From assembly GCA_003023465.1 (NCBI GenBank), contig PXSM01000083.1, positions 13,051 to 56,195 on the forward strand: 43,145 nt of DNA. Reading direction: 5' to 3'. Source of the DNA: Halobacteriales archaeon SW_6_65_15. Its GTDB lineage: Archaea > Halobacteriota > Halobacteria > Halobacteriales > Haladaptataceae. Made by a program: the position numbers and the translations under genes. This document shows positions 8,700-15,403 of the stretch, one piece after another; positions within the stretch are counted from its first letter, which is position 1; each line of letters begins with the position of its first letter. The notes under the pieces were generated by a model. It was not told where the DNA came from. It saw nothing but the letters and a program-made list of their open reading frames with translations, and did no database searches.

Positions 8700-8958
8700 A
8701 CGAACTTTTGCTGCGCGAGCGACTCGATAGCGCCCTCCGGTCCTTCCTGTTCGTTTTCGGTCCTCTTGGCTCGTTTCCGGTCCTTTCTGCTCGTTTCCTA
8801 TTCTTTCTGCTACGTGGCTGCTTCTGGCGCACGACCCGTTCGACGCTGCTTCGTCCGCGACAGTTCGAAGTCGCACTCCCGAAAATGTGAGTGAAGTGTC
8901 TAGGAAATTAGCAGTATCGACAGAATCATCAGAGGAGACGGAGAGCGAATATATGTCT
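8700..8958. repeat. 20-base tandem repeat at 8738-8817, in a gene-free stretch
   Basis: Downstream of the acyl-CoA dehydrogenase there is no convincing gene up to the peptide promoter. At 8738-8817 a unit like CGGTCCTTTCTGCTCGTTTC is repeated in exact 20-base register (starts at 8738, 8758, 8778, 8798), each copy slightly different. Beyond 8890 the sequence becomes AT-rich. A similar 20-base period occurs at 24755-24834. Confidence 0.7.
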
Positions 8959-9008
8959 TTACTCATAAAATTTAAGTACTGCAGTTATGTATCTATAATT
9001 GGTCCACA
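8959..9008 (+). promoter_or_regulatory. TATA-like promoter of the short peptide gene
   Basis: An AT-rich block with TTTAAGTA at 8971-8978 lies about 30 bases before the ATG at 9009. This is the archaeal TATA-box spacing for a transcript with a leader of about ten bases or less. The abrupt drop in GC against the flanks supports a real promoter aimed at the 30-codon ORF. Confidence 0.5.
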
Positions 9009-9101
9009 ATGGATCACTTCATCGAAGAACTCGGCGAGGACGACGTTTCAGAGGTTGAGAGCCGCAAGAACACTCGGGTCACCTGCCCCCTCTCCTGCTG
9101 A
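9009..9101 (+). CDS. 30-aa candidate RiPP precursor peptide
   Basis: A short frame below the track cut-off: ATG at 9009, TGA at 9099-9101. It encodes an acidic front (MDHFIEELGEDDVSEVES), a basic hinge (RKNTR) and the C-terminal VTCPLSC. Third codon positions are mostly G or C, as in the real genes here, and the frame is bracketed by a TATA-like promoter and a hairpin plus six-T terminator, so it looks like its own transcription unit. The acidic leader and short Thr/Ser/Cys-rich end are the layout of ribosomally made, modified peptides. Convergent neighbours encode a PqqD-domain M50 protease and an ATP-grasp ligase, the enzyme classes that modify or cut such peptides. No homologous precursor family is recognised; the function is inferred from context. 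Confidence 0.6.
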   Translation: MDHFIEELGEDDVSEVESRKNTRVTCPLSC

Positions 9102-9104
9102 ACG

Positions 9105-9133
9105 ACGGGGAGCGGTCTGACCCGCCGTTTTTT
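9105..9133 (+). terminator. hairpin plus T-run after the peptide gene
   Basis: A GC-rich fold-back (GCGG at 9112-9115 with CCGC at 9122-9125, or ACGG with CCGT on the outside) is followed by TTTTTT at 9128-9133, right after the peptide stop codon. It separates the peptide unit from the convergent protease gene ending at 9228. Confidence 0.55.
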
Positions 9134-9227
9134 ATCGAATGAGCGAACGGAGGATGAGCCACCGGTGTCGGACCATCGAGTTCGACAGTTTCGTTTCTGG
9201 TCGATGTGAGGCGTTCGTCGTGGATAT

Positions 9228-10148
9228 TCAAAAGTACGCGAACAGGTCGAAGAAGTCCGCCGCGTACAGGAGCGTCGAGAGCAACACGAAGACCCCGAAG
9301 CCGTACGAGAGAACGACGTATCCGGCAGCGAGGGACGCGTTCCGCTCGCGAAGGTCCGCCGTTCCTCTGGTCCGCAGATCGACTACGTCGAACGTGTCGA
9401 TCATCAACAGGTAGCCGTCCCCGTGGATGAGCGGGTTCAGACTGAACAGGAGCTGGGAGACCGACGCGACCATCGTAACCTCCAGCACGAGGTTCCCGGG
9501 CAAGAGCAGGACGTAGATCGCGAGCACGACGAGGAGCCAGACGACTTCGACGAACGGCCCGGCCAGCGTGATCCAGCGTCTTCGGTTGCGCGGGAGCATC
9601 CACGCCCCGGTCGCGTCCGTAACGACGGTCAGGAGCACCCCGTTGACGAAGCCGAGACGTAACGACGGGTCGAGGAACGGTTTGCTCGCCAGATAGTGGC
9701 CGAGTTCGTGGTTGGCGACCGTCAGCGCCACCAGTACGGCGACGAGACCGATGGTTTCGGGGGCGTACAGCGCGGGGTCGGAGAAGATGCCGTCGGTAGA
9801 GAAGACCCCGGGGAGGACCGTCCAGATACCGAACAGGCTGAGCCCGAACAGCACGACGAACGCCACCACTCGCGGCCAGAGTCGGATGTCGTCCGGCGGA
9901 ACGAGACGGACGACGGGTTCGTCGGGGCGAAGGTATCCCTCCTCTCGCAACTGACCGACCAGTTCCTTCGGGGTCCCTTCGAGGTCGTCTTCCGGCAGTT
10001 CGCCGGTCGCTAGCTTCTCCAACAGGGCGACCGCTCTGTCGGAGAGCCGTCGGAGGTCCCCGTTCGGATTCCGAATGTACGTCTCCCCCTCGACCTCTAT
10101 CCGGGTGAATCCCACGACCGCATCGGGCCGTTCCGTCTCTGTTTCCAT
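9228..10148 (-). CDS. PqqD-like domain fused to M50 zinc metalloprotease (RiPP-type)
   Basis: Integral membrane zinc protease with a peptide-binding front. Residues ~8-80 look like a PqqD-type RiPP recognition element (VEGETYIRNPNGDLRRLS, then a two-helix part ending ELVGQLREEGYL), which in known systems grips a leader peptide. After a linker come hydrophobic helices with the M50 zinc motif NHELGHYLA (~148-156) and the second half-site NPLIHGDGY (~240-248), the NPxxxxDG motif giving the third metal ligand; six or so membrane helices in all. The GTG at 10154 (two codons earlier) is an alternative start. It lies 24 bases after the ATP-grasp gene on the same strand, so an operon, and faces the 30-aa peptide gene. 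Likely role: leader cleavage and/or release of the modified peptide. Confidence 0.8.
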   Translation of the reverse strand: METETERPDAVVGFTRIEVEGETYIRNPNGDLRRLSDRAVALLEKLATGELPEDDLEGTPKELVGQLREEGYLRPDEPVVRLVPPDDIRLWPRVVAFVVLFGLSLFGIWTVLPGVFSTDGIFSDPALYAPETIGLVAVLVALTVANHELGHYLASKPFLDPSLRLGFVNGVLLTVVTDATGAWMLPRNRRRWITLAGPFVEVVWLLVVLAIYVLLLPGNLVLEVTMVASVSQLLFSLNPLIHGDGYLLMIDTFDVVDLRTRGTADLRERNASLAAGYVVLSYGFGVFVLLSTLLYAADFFDLFAYF

Positions 10149-10172
10149 CGTCACGTGTTTCGAATGGAGAGA

Positions 10173-11105
10173 TTACAACAGGTACTCGGCGAGTGCATCG
10201 GAAACGCCCAGGTCGGCGTGTTTGTCTGGTGCGACGAACCGGGGTGCCTCGTTCAACTCCAGCAGTGCGTACGTCCCGTCGGGACGCCGACGCACGTCGG
10301 CGGCCGCGAAGGTGAACCCCGTCACGTCGGCCGCTCGGAGCAGCGCGTCTTCCAGCTCGTCCGAAACCGTGATGGGCTCGATCTCGACCTCCTCACCTTT
10401 CCCTTCGACCACGGCGTGCTGGAACGAGAAGTACTCGCTCTCGTACCTCGCGGCCCCGATAACCTCCCCGTCCAGGACGTACACGCGGAGGTCTTCGCCC
10501 TCGACGAACTCCTGGAACTGCACCGGCGCGGTCGCGAGATCGTCGAGTCGCTCGTCGAGGTCCTCCTCGGTCAGCTTCTTCGGCACTGCTCCTTTGGTGA
10601 TGGGCTTGTACACGACTTGCTCGTGTTCGTCGTAGAACGACCGGACTTCGTCGGGGTCGTTCGTGAACAGGGTGTCTGGAATCGGTACCCCCTCGCGGTC
10701 GTACAGGTGCAACTGTAGCGGCTTCCGGTCCTGCCAGTAGTGGTTCTCCAGCGGAACGATCACGTTTGCGTACTGTTCGAGCGTTCCGCAGAGGCTCTCG
10801 AACAGCCCGCGGTGCTCCCGAAGCTGGTTGAGCGTCGGGCGGACGTGTTCTTGGAGGCTCTCGGTGAACGCCGGGTCCGTCGGATGGAAGACGTGATGGG
10901 AGGCGACGTACGCGCCCGTCACGTCCTCGAACTCGATGTGCGATCCGAACACGGCCTCGTCGCTCTCGGGCTCGTACTTGAGCGTGTCCTCGCTCGGCCA
11001 GTCGGCGACGTCGCAGGTGATTGCGGTTCCACCCCGCTCTTCGACCGCGTCGGCGACGAGACCGAACTCCGGCTGGTCCGCGAAGCCGACTATTACGACA
11101 GTCAT
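10173..11105 (-). CDS. ATP-grasp ligase (RimK/MvdD-like), probable peptide-modifying enzyme
   Basis: A 310-aa ATP-grasp carboxylate-amine/ester ligase. The N-terminal ~100 residues form a pre-ATP-grasp domain. The ATP-binding part shows VVYKPITKG (~164-172), FQEFVEGEDLRVYVLDGEVIGAARY (~197-221) and the metal-binding end ADVRRRPDGTYALLELNEAPRF (~269-290), with the E-x-N of the family. This pattern resembles RimK and the ligases that make ester or amide cross-links in graspetides. ATG 11105 is chosen over the TTG at 11120, being ~30 bases from a strong TATA-like box. Operon with the PqqD/M50 protease. Substrate not proven; a free amino acid or protein tail is possible. Confidence 0.82.
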   Translation of the reverse strand: MTVVIVGFADQPEFGLVADAVEERGGTAITCDVADWPSEDTLKYEPESDEAVFGSHIEFEDVTGAYVASHHVFHPTDPAFTESLQEHVRPTLNQLREHRGLFESLCGTLEQYANVIVPLENHYWQDRKPLQLHLYDREGVPIPDTLFTNDPDEVRSFYDEHEQVVYKPITKGAVPKKLTEEDLDERLDDLATAPVQFQEFVEGEDLRVYVLDGEVIGAARYESEYFSFQHAVVEGKGEEVEIEPITVSDELEDALLRAADVTGFTFAAADVRRRPDGTYALLELNEAPRFVAPDKHADLGVSDALAEYLL

Positions 11106-11128
11106 AACCTCATGATACAACTATTCAG

Positions 11129-11141
11129 TAATAAAAATTAT
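11129..11141 (-). promoter_or_regulatory. TATA-like box of the ATP-grasp/M50 operon
   Basis: On the minus strand the AT block TAATTTTTATTAC is centred about 30 bases before the ATG at 11105, in otherwise GC-rich DNA. It would give an almost leaderless transcript for the ATP-grasp and M50 genes. Confidence 0.55.
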
Positions 11142-11162
11142 TGCATCGAACCGACGTCGCTA

Positions 11163-11252
11163 TCAGTCGTAGCGCCACGTCGTGCAGGCCGTAACGCTAC
11201 GATTCGCGTCGCACCACCCCACGTCCACCATCTCACGTAGTCCCCACCACAT
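11163..11252 (-). CDS. 29-aa ORF coupled to gtrA, second candidate small peptide
   Basis: On the minus strand an ATG overlaps the gtrA stop codon (TGATG) and opens a 29-codon frame, MWWGLREMVDVGWCDANRS with a C-terminus VTACTTWRYD. It has two cysteines and four tryptophans and mostly G/C third positions. It lies between gtrA and the ATP-grasp promoter on the same strand. It could be a translated small peptide (even a substrate for the ligase) or simply chance. No family recognised. Confidence 0.3.
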   Translation of the reverse strand: MWWGLREMVDVGWCDANRSVTACTTWRYD

Positions 11253-11680
11253 CACGCGATCTGCCACGTCCAGCGCGAGTCGAGGTAGTACCGGTAGATG
11301 CCACTGATGACGATGGCCAGTCCGTTGGCGACGAGGTACATCAGCCCGGTCCAGTTGACGAACGCCCAGAGGAGCGCGACCTGTATCGGAATCGCGCTTC
11401 CGCGGACGACGTTGGTCCGGAGCAGTCCCACGAGGTAGTCGTACGGGGCGGTGTACCGGGAATGCTGGAACGTCCACGCGTTGTTCGCCACGTACTGGAG
11501 GATGATCGTCAACTCGATGGCCCCGACGGCGGCGAAGATGTAGTTGATTTTACCCAGATCGACGAGTACCCACAGCACCGCCGTCTGGACGAGCGCGGCG
11601 CTCGCCCCGACGATGCCGAACCGATAGAGGCGGACGACCGTCGGATGGCTCGTCACGTTCCGGTATCCGGAGTCCCCCAC
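11252..11680 (-). CDS. GtrA family membrane protein
   Basis: A 142-aa four-helix membrane protein of the GtrA family, whose members help move lipid-linked sugars across the membrane or support cell-surface glycan synthesis. Typical features are LYRFGIVGASAALVQTAVLWVL near the N-terminus, YVANNAWTF in the middle, and the C-terminal YRYYLDSRWTW. It lies upstream of the ATP-grasp/M50 operon on the same strand with a separate promoter between, so a shared role is possible but unproven. Confidence 0.9.
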   Translation of the reverse strand: MGDSGYRNVTSHPTVVRLYRFGIVGASAALVQTAVLWVLVDLGKINYIFAAVGAIELTIILQYVANNAWTFQHSRYTAPYDYLVGLLRTNVVRGSAIPIQVALLWAFVNWTGLMYLVANGLAIVISGIYRYYLDSRWTWQIA

Positions 11681-11754
11681 GAGACGTACACGAGGGCTTC
11701 GAGTGGGTAGTGGGTTTTGGCTTCGCGTTAGACCGATGGAAACGTTGCAGAAAA

Positions 11755-11836
11755 GTCCTCGAAAGCCCCCGCCCGGTCGCGGTCACCCTCGCTGCGCTCG
11801 CGTGATCGCGACCGGGCGGCCCCTTTCATCCACCCG
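11755..11836 (-). repeat. dispersed long-hairpin repeat, copy A (reverse orientation)
   Basis: Arms AAAGCCCCCGCCCGGTCGCG (11762-11781) and CGCGACCGGGCGGCCCCTTT (11807-11826) pair except for a central GGG:GGG block, followed by CATCCACCC. The loop is itself partly self-complementary (GGTCAC ... GTGATC). The outer flank resembles copy C (TAACGCG side). Lies in the 250-base gap between gtrA and the dipeptidase; no gene is seen there. Confidence 0.8.
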
Positions 11837-11933
11837 AACTGGCGGTTGTCCAGCGGAGCGCTTTCTGGTGGTTCGCGTCACCGAGCGTTCGCCGGTTGTC
11901 TGTGCCACCGAGCGCGGAATCCGCCGGTTGGCC

Positions 11934-12992
11934 TCACTCCCACGTCTCTTCGATGACCCGAAGCCAGTTCTCTTGGGCGATCTTCCGGACCTCCTCGTCG
12001 GTGAACCCTCTGTCTCGGATTTCGGCGAGCACGTCGGGGAGACCGGTTACGTCGCCCACTGCCTCGGGCACGTCCGCGCCGTCGAAGTCCGACCCGAGCG
12101 CGACGTACTCGACGCCCACGCGGTCGGCGACGTATTCGACGTGGTCCACGAGACCCGAGATAGGCAAATCGGCGTTGCTATGGGGGTCCTTCTTGAGGAA
12201 CCCCTCCGCGAAGGTGATGCCGACGAGTCCGCCGGAGTCGGCCACCGCGTCGATCTGCTCGTCGGTCAGGTTCCGGCTCACCCGGCAGACGTCGTGGACT
12301 GCGGCGTGGCTGACGACCAGCGGGTCCGTCGAAATCTCTGCCACGTCCTCGAACCCCGCGGTCGTGATGTGCGCGAGGTCCACGAGGATGCCCTTCTCGT
12401 TGCAGGCCCGCACGAGGTCGCGGCCCGCGTCCGTGAGGCCCGGGTCGGTGTCGGGCGTCCCGGGGTACTCGAACCGGACGCCGTGGCCGAACTCGTTGGG
12501 GCGACTCCAGACCGGGCCGATGGAGCGCACTCCCGCGGCGTAGAGGAGGTCGAGGTTCGACAGGTCCGGAGCCACCGCCTCGGCACCTTCGAGGTGCGGA
12601 ATCGCGGCGATAGTTCCCTCGAAAGTCAAGCAGGCTTCGAGGTCGTCGTAGTCGCCGACGACGCGGACCGTCCCCTCGGACTCGGCTTCGATGCGGTGGA
12701 GTCGCGCCAGCACGTCGTAGGTGAAGTGCTTCGCTCGCTCGTGGGCGATGGCGGGCGGTAGGTCCATCTCGTACCCCTCGTCGGTCTCGGTGCGGTCGTA
12801 CTCGTACTCCTCGTTCGGGACGAAGACGGCGAAGAAGCCGCCGCCGAAATTGCCCTCGCGGGCGCGCGGGAAGTCCACTTGTCCGGTCTCGCTCCGCTCG
12901 AAGAACGACCGGCCGCCGCCGCGCTCGGGGATGTGGAGGTCGATGAGGGTGTCGTTGTGGCCGTCGAAGACGCGAGTCGAGGGAGTGGTCAT
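11934..12992 (-). CDS. M19 family (renal-type) dipeptidase
   Basis: Zinc dipeptidase of family M19, 352 aa, hydrolysing dipeptides with broad specificity. The metal and active-site signatures occur in order: DGHNDTLIDLH at the N-terminus, a glutamate in AAIPHLEGAEAV, SHAAVHDVCRVSRNLTDEQ (second His cluster), and GSDFDGADVP near the end. The ATG at 12992 is the start; the longer track frame (to 13733) is the antisense of the methyltransferase gene. It is divergent from that gene with about 90 bases between. Confidence 0.95.
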   Translation of the reverse strand: MTTPSTRVFDGHNDTLIDLHIPERGGGRSFFERSETGQVDFPRAREGNFGGGFFAVFVPNEEYEYDRTETDEGYEMDLPPAIAHERAKHFTYDVLARLHRIEAESEGTVRVVGDYDDLEACLTFEGTIAAIPHLEGAEAVAPDLSNLDLLYAAGVRSIGPVWSRPNEFGHGVRFEYPGTPDTDPGLTDAGRDLVRACNEKGILVDLAHITTAGFEDVAEISTDPLVVSHAAVHDVCRVSRNLTDEQIDAVADSGGLVGITFAEGFLKKDPHSNADLPISGLVDHVEYVADRVGVEYVALGSDFDGADVPEAVGDVTGLPDVLAEIRDRGFTDEEVRKIAQENWLRVIEETWE

Positions 12993-13082
12993 CAGATAGC
13001 TGGAAGCGGAGTGCGTGGGACTGTCAATGTATCGGAGCCGAGTCTCCCCGAGATTTATCACCGACCCGGAATAGCTTCGGCC

Positions 13083-13784
13083 ATGGAGACGTTCCTGACC
13101 CTCGGATACGAGCAGGAGACCGACGTTCCGCCGGAGTTCGTGGACGACGTTCGAACTCCCGAGGCGTACGTCCGGCACTTCCTCCGAGAGCACACCGAGG
13201 AGGGCGACGTCGTTCTCGACCCCTTCGCCGGATTCGGGACGACCCTGCTGGTCGCCGAGGAACTGGGTCGAGTCCCCTACGGCGTCGAGTACGAGGAAGA
13301 CCGCGTGGCGGTCGTTCGGGACAGGGTCAGCGCCGACCACGCAGAGCATGTGATTCGGGGGAGTGCCCTCGAACTCGACTCGCACGACCTCCCGCCGTTC
13401 GACTGCTGTCTCACCTCCCCGCCGTACATGGTCGAGGGGATGGAGACCAACCCCTTCCGGAACTACGCAACCGACAGCGAGAGCGACTACGACCGGTACC
13501 TCGCGGACGTTCGGGAGGTGTTCGCTCAGTTGCGCCAGCTCGCGTCTTCCGACGTCACCCTCCTCGTGGACGTGTCGAACGTGAAGTTCGAAGGCGACGT
13601 GACGACGCTGGCGTGGGACGTGGCCGACGCCGTTTCCGAGTCGTTCCACTTCCGGGGCGAGGTCGTCGTCGGATGGAAGGGGGAGGACCAAGACGACAGG
13701 GACGGCGGAACCTACGTCTACGGTTACGACCACAGCTACTGTCTGGTGTTCGGGGCCGGAGAGGAGGAATCGGAAACGAAGTGA
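13083..13784 (+). CDS. solitary DNA methyltransferase (N4-cytosine/N6-adenine type)
   Basis: A 233-aa SAM-dependent amino-methyltransferase. DPFAGFGTT (~residue 41) is the SAM-binding motif and TSPPYM (~114) the catalytic SPPY motif of beta-class DNA methylases, in permuted order. The protein is short, without an obvious separate target-recognition domain, and no restriction gene lies near, so it is an orphan. RNA or another substrate is possible, since small SPPY enzymes are not always DNA-specific. Start ATG 13083 fits the divergent promoter region with the dipeptidase. It ends ten bases before the convergent reductase gene. Confidence 0.8.
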   Translation: METFLTLGYEQETDVPPEFVDDVRTPEAYVRHFLREHTEEGDVVLDPFAGFGTTLLVAEELGRVPYGVEYEEDRVAVVRDRVSADHAEHVIRGSALELDSHDLPPFDCCLTSPPYMVEGMETNPFRNYATDSESDYDRYLADVREVFAQLRQLASSDVTLLVDVSNVKFEGDVTTLAWDVADAVSESFHFRGEVVVGWKGEDQDDRDGGTYVYGYDHSYCLVFGAGEEESETK

Positions 13785-13793
13785 GAAACCGGC

Positions 13794-15164
13794 TCAGACC
13801 TCGTACTCGTCCTCGCGGAACTGGACGTACTTGCCGCCCTTGTACTTGCGTTTGGTCATCTTGTACTTGCCGACCAGTCTCGCGCCCGCGATGCCCGACG
13901 AGAGCTTCCAGTTCAGGAGGCCGTTCTCGCGGTCGTCGGAGAGGATGTCGCTCGCCATGGCGAACGCCCGGTCCCAGTCGGCGGGTTCGTAGTCGGCCAC
14001 GATGTCCGCGAAGGTGACGTTCCGGGTGATCTCGTCGCCGATGGCCGCCTTCCACTGGTCGTTGTAGGCGTCGAGGCGACCCTTCGCGGCGAGTTCGCCG
14101 GCGATGGAGCCGGTTCGGACCGCGACGTGGTACCCGCCCTCGTGGAACGCCGAGGTCGTACCCATCGCGCCGCCAGCCACCGCGACGTTCGCCTTCGTCG
14201 GCGAGTCGATTGGTCGCGTCGAGGAGATGGGATACGTTTCGGTCCCCTTGCTCTTGCCGCGGTCCTCCGCGATGGGAAAGTCGCTCAGGTCGTACTCGTC
14301 GCCGTATTCGCGTTCGAGCAGGCGCTCGATGTAGGTGCCGCCGCGCGGAATCCGGTCGTCCTCGGGCCGGAGCAGGGCGTACTCGTCGCGGTTCGGAATC
14401 TCGTCGGTGTCCATCCCGATTGGCATCGTCAGGCCGACGCGGGCGACGGTGCCGTCGTTGGGGAATATCCACGGGTAGGCCGTCTCGCCGGGCATGACGC
14501 CCCACCAGAACTTGAGCGAGCGCGGCTCGAACAGCTCTTCGGGGAACTCCCGGTACTCCTGATACGCGATGTGGTTGGCCGTGTTCGGAGCCATGACCTC
14601 CGAAATGGGCCGACTCTCCGGCGAGAACCGGTCGAGTACCCGCATCGTGACCTGTCGCTGGGGTCCGTCGGCGAGGACGAGGTGGTCGGCGTGCACGTCT
14701 TCGCCGTCGGCTAGCGTCAGGACGTGACTCGGCTCGCCCGTCAGGTCGGTCTCCACGTCGGTCACGCTGGTGCCGACGCGGTACTCCGCGCCGGCTTCCT
14801 CGGCGCGCTCGCGGAGCCAATCGTCCATCCGGGCGCGGTGGAAGGTGAACCCGAACCCGTCGTACGACGACTCGATGCCGGTGGTCTCCATGGTGCAGGA
14901 CTCGTTGGGCCCGAGGAACTCGGTCCGGTCGAGTTCCTGGAGGACCACGTGCTCGGGGATTTCCTCGAACGGAATGTCCATGATGTCCACCCAGTAGTCG
15001 AGCATCCCGGCGGCGTCTGTCGAGTCCGGTCCAAGCTCCTCGCGGTCGGCGCGCGGGACGCCTTTCTCGACGAGGAGCGCGTCGGCCCCGTGTTCGGCGG
15101 CCGCCCGCGCGGCGGCGGACCCGGCTGGGCCGCCGCCGACGATGGCCACGTCGACTCGCTTCAT
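13794..15164 (-). CDS. geranylgeranyl reductase family FAD-dependent oxidoreductase
   Basis: A 456-aa flavoprotein. It begins VDVAIVGGGPAGSAAARAAAEHG, the FAD-binding Rossmann motif; a middle ADHLVLADGP and the late VAVAGGAMGTTSAFHEGGYHVAVRTGSIAGEL match the geranylgeranyl reductase/FixC superfamily. In haloarchaea such enzymes saturate the isoprenoid chains of archaeal lipids or menaquinone, or act as electron-transfer-flavoprotein oxidoreductases; the sequence does not decide. Start ATG 15164 gives a leader of the usual short kind. Confidence 0.85.
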   Translation of the reverse strand: MKRVDVAIVGGGPAGSAAARAAAEHGADALLVEKGVPRADREELGPDSTDAAGMLDYWVDIMDIPFEEIPEHVVLQELDRTEFLGPNESCTMETTGIESSYDGFGFTFHRARMDDWLRERAEEAGAEYRVGTSVTDVETDLTGEPSHVLTLADGEDVHADHLVLADGPQRQVTMRVLDRFSPESRPISEVMAPNTANHIAYQEYREFPEELFEPRSLKFWWGVMPGETAYPWIFPNDGTVARVGLTMPIGMDTDEIPNRDEYALLRPEDDRIPRGGTYIERLLEREYGDEYDLSDFPIAEDRGKSKGTETYPISSTRPIDSPTKANVAVAGGAMGTTSAFHEGGYHVAVRTGSIAGELAAKGRLDAYNDQWKAAIGDEITRNVTFADIVADYEPADWDRAFAMASDILSDDRENGLLNWKLSSGIAGARLVGKYKMTKRKYKGGKYVQFREDEYEV

Positions 15165-15403
15165 ACGCCTACGGTTCCGCCCCGGGTATTAAAGAATTGA
15201 CCTTCCGAATCCGTGATGGGTGCGGCGTGGCCCGCTCGACGAAGGGGTCGTACGGGGTCTTCCGTTGGCAATCGTCCTACTGGAAAATATCATTTATCTG
15301 GTGGAAAAATACACTCCTATTCTTAAGCAGTAGAAATATATTACAAAGAAATGAATATCGTTCTTACCGAAGGCTCTGGCGGCCGTCGCCGGAATCTCCC
15401 GCG

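Noticed and set aside
7563-8966. 467-aa minus-strand ORF
   Set aside because: Antisense of the acyl-CoA dehydrogenase.
8887-9120. 77-aa plus-strand ORF listed in the track over the short peptide
   Set aside because: It runs through the TATA-like region and has no GC3 bias; the other frame with the 30-codon ORF fits promoter and terminator better.
12993-13733. N-terminal extension of the dipeptidase ORF
   Set aside because: Antisense of the methyltransferase; the DGHND motif fixes the start at 12992.
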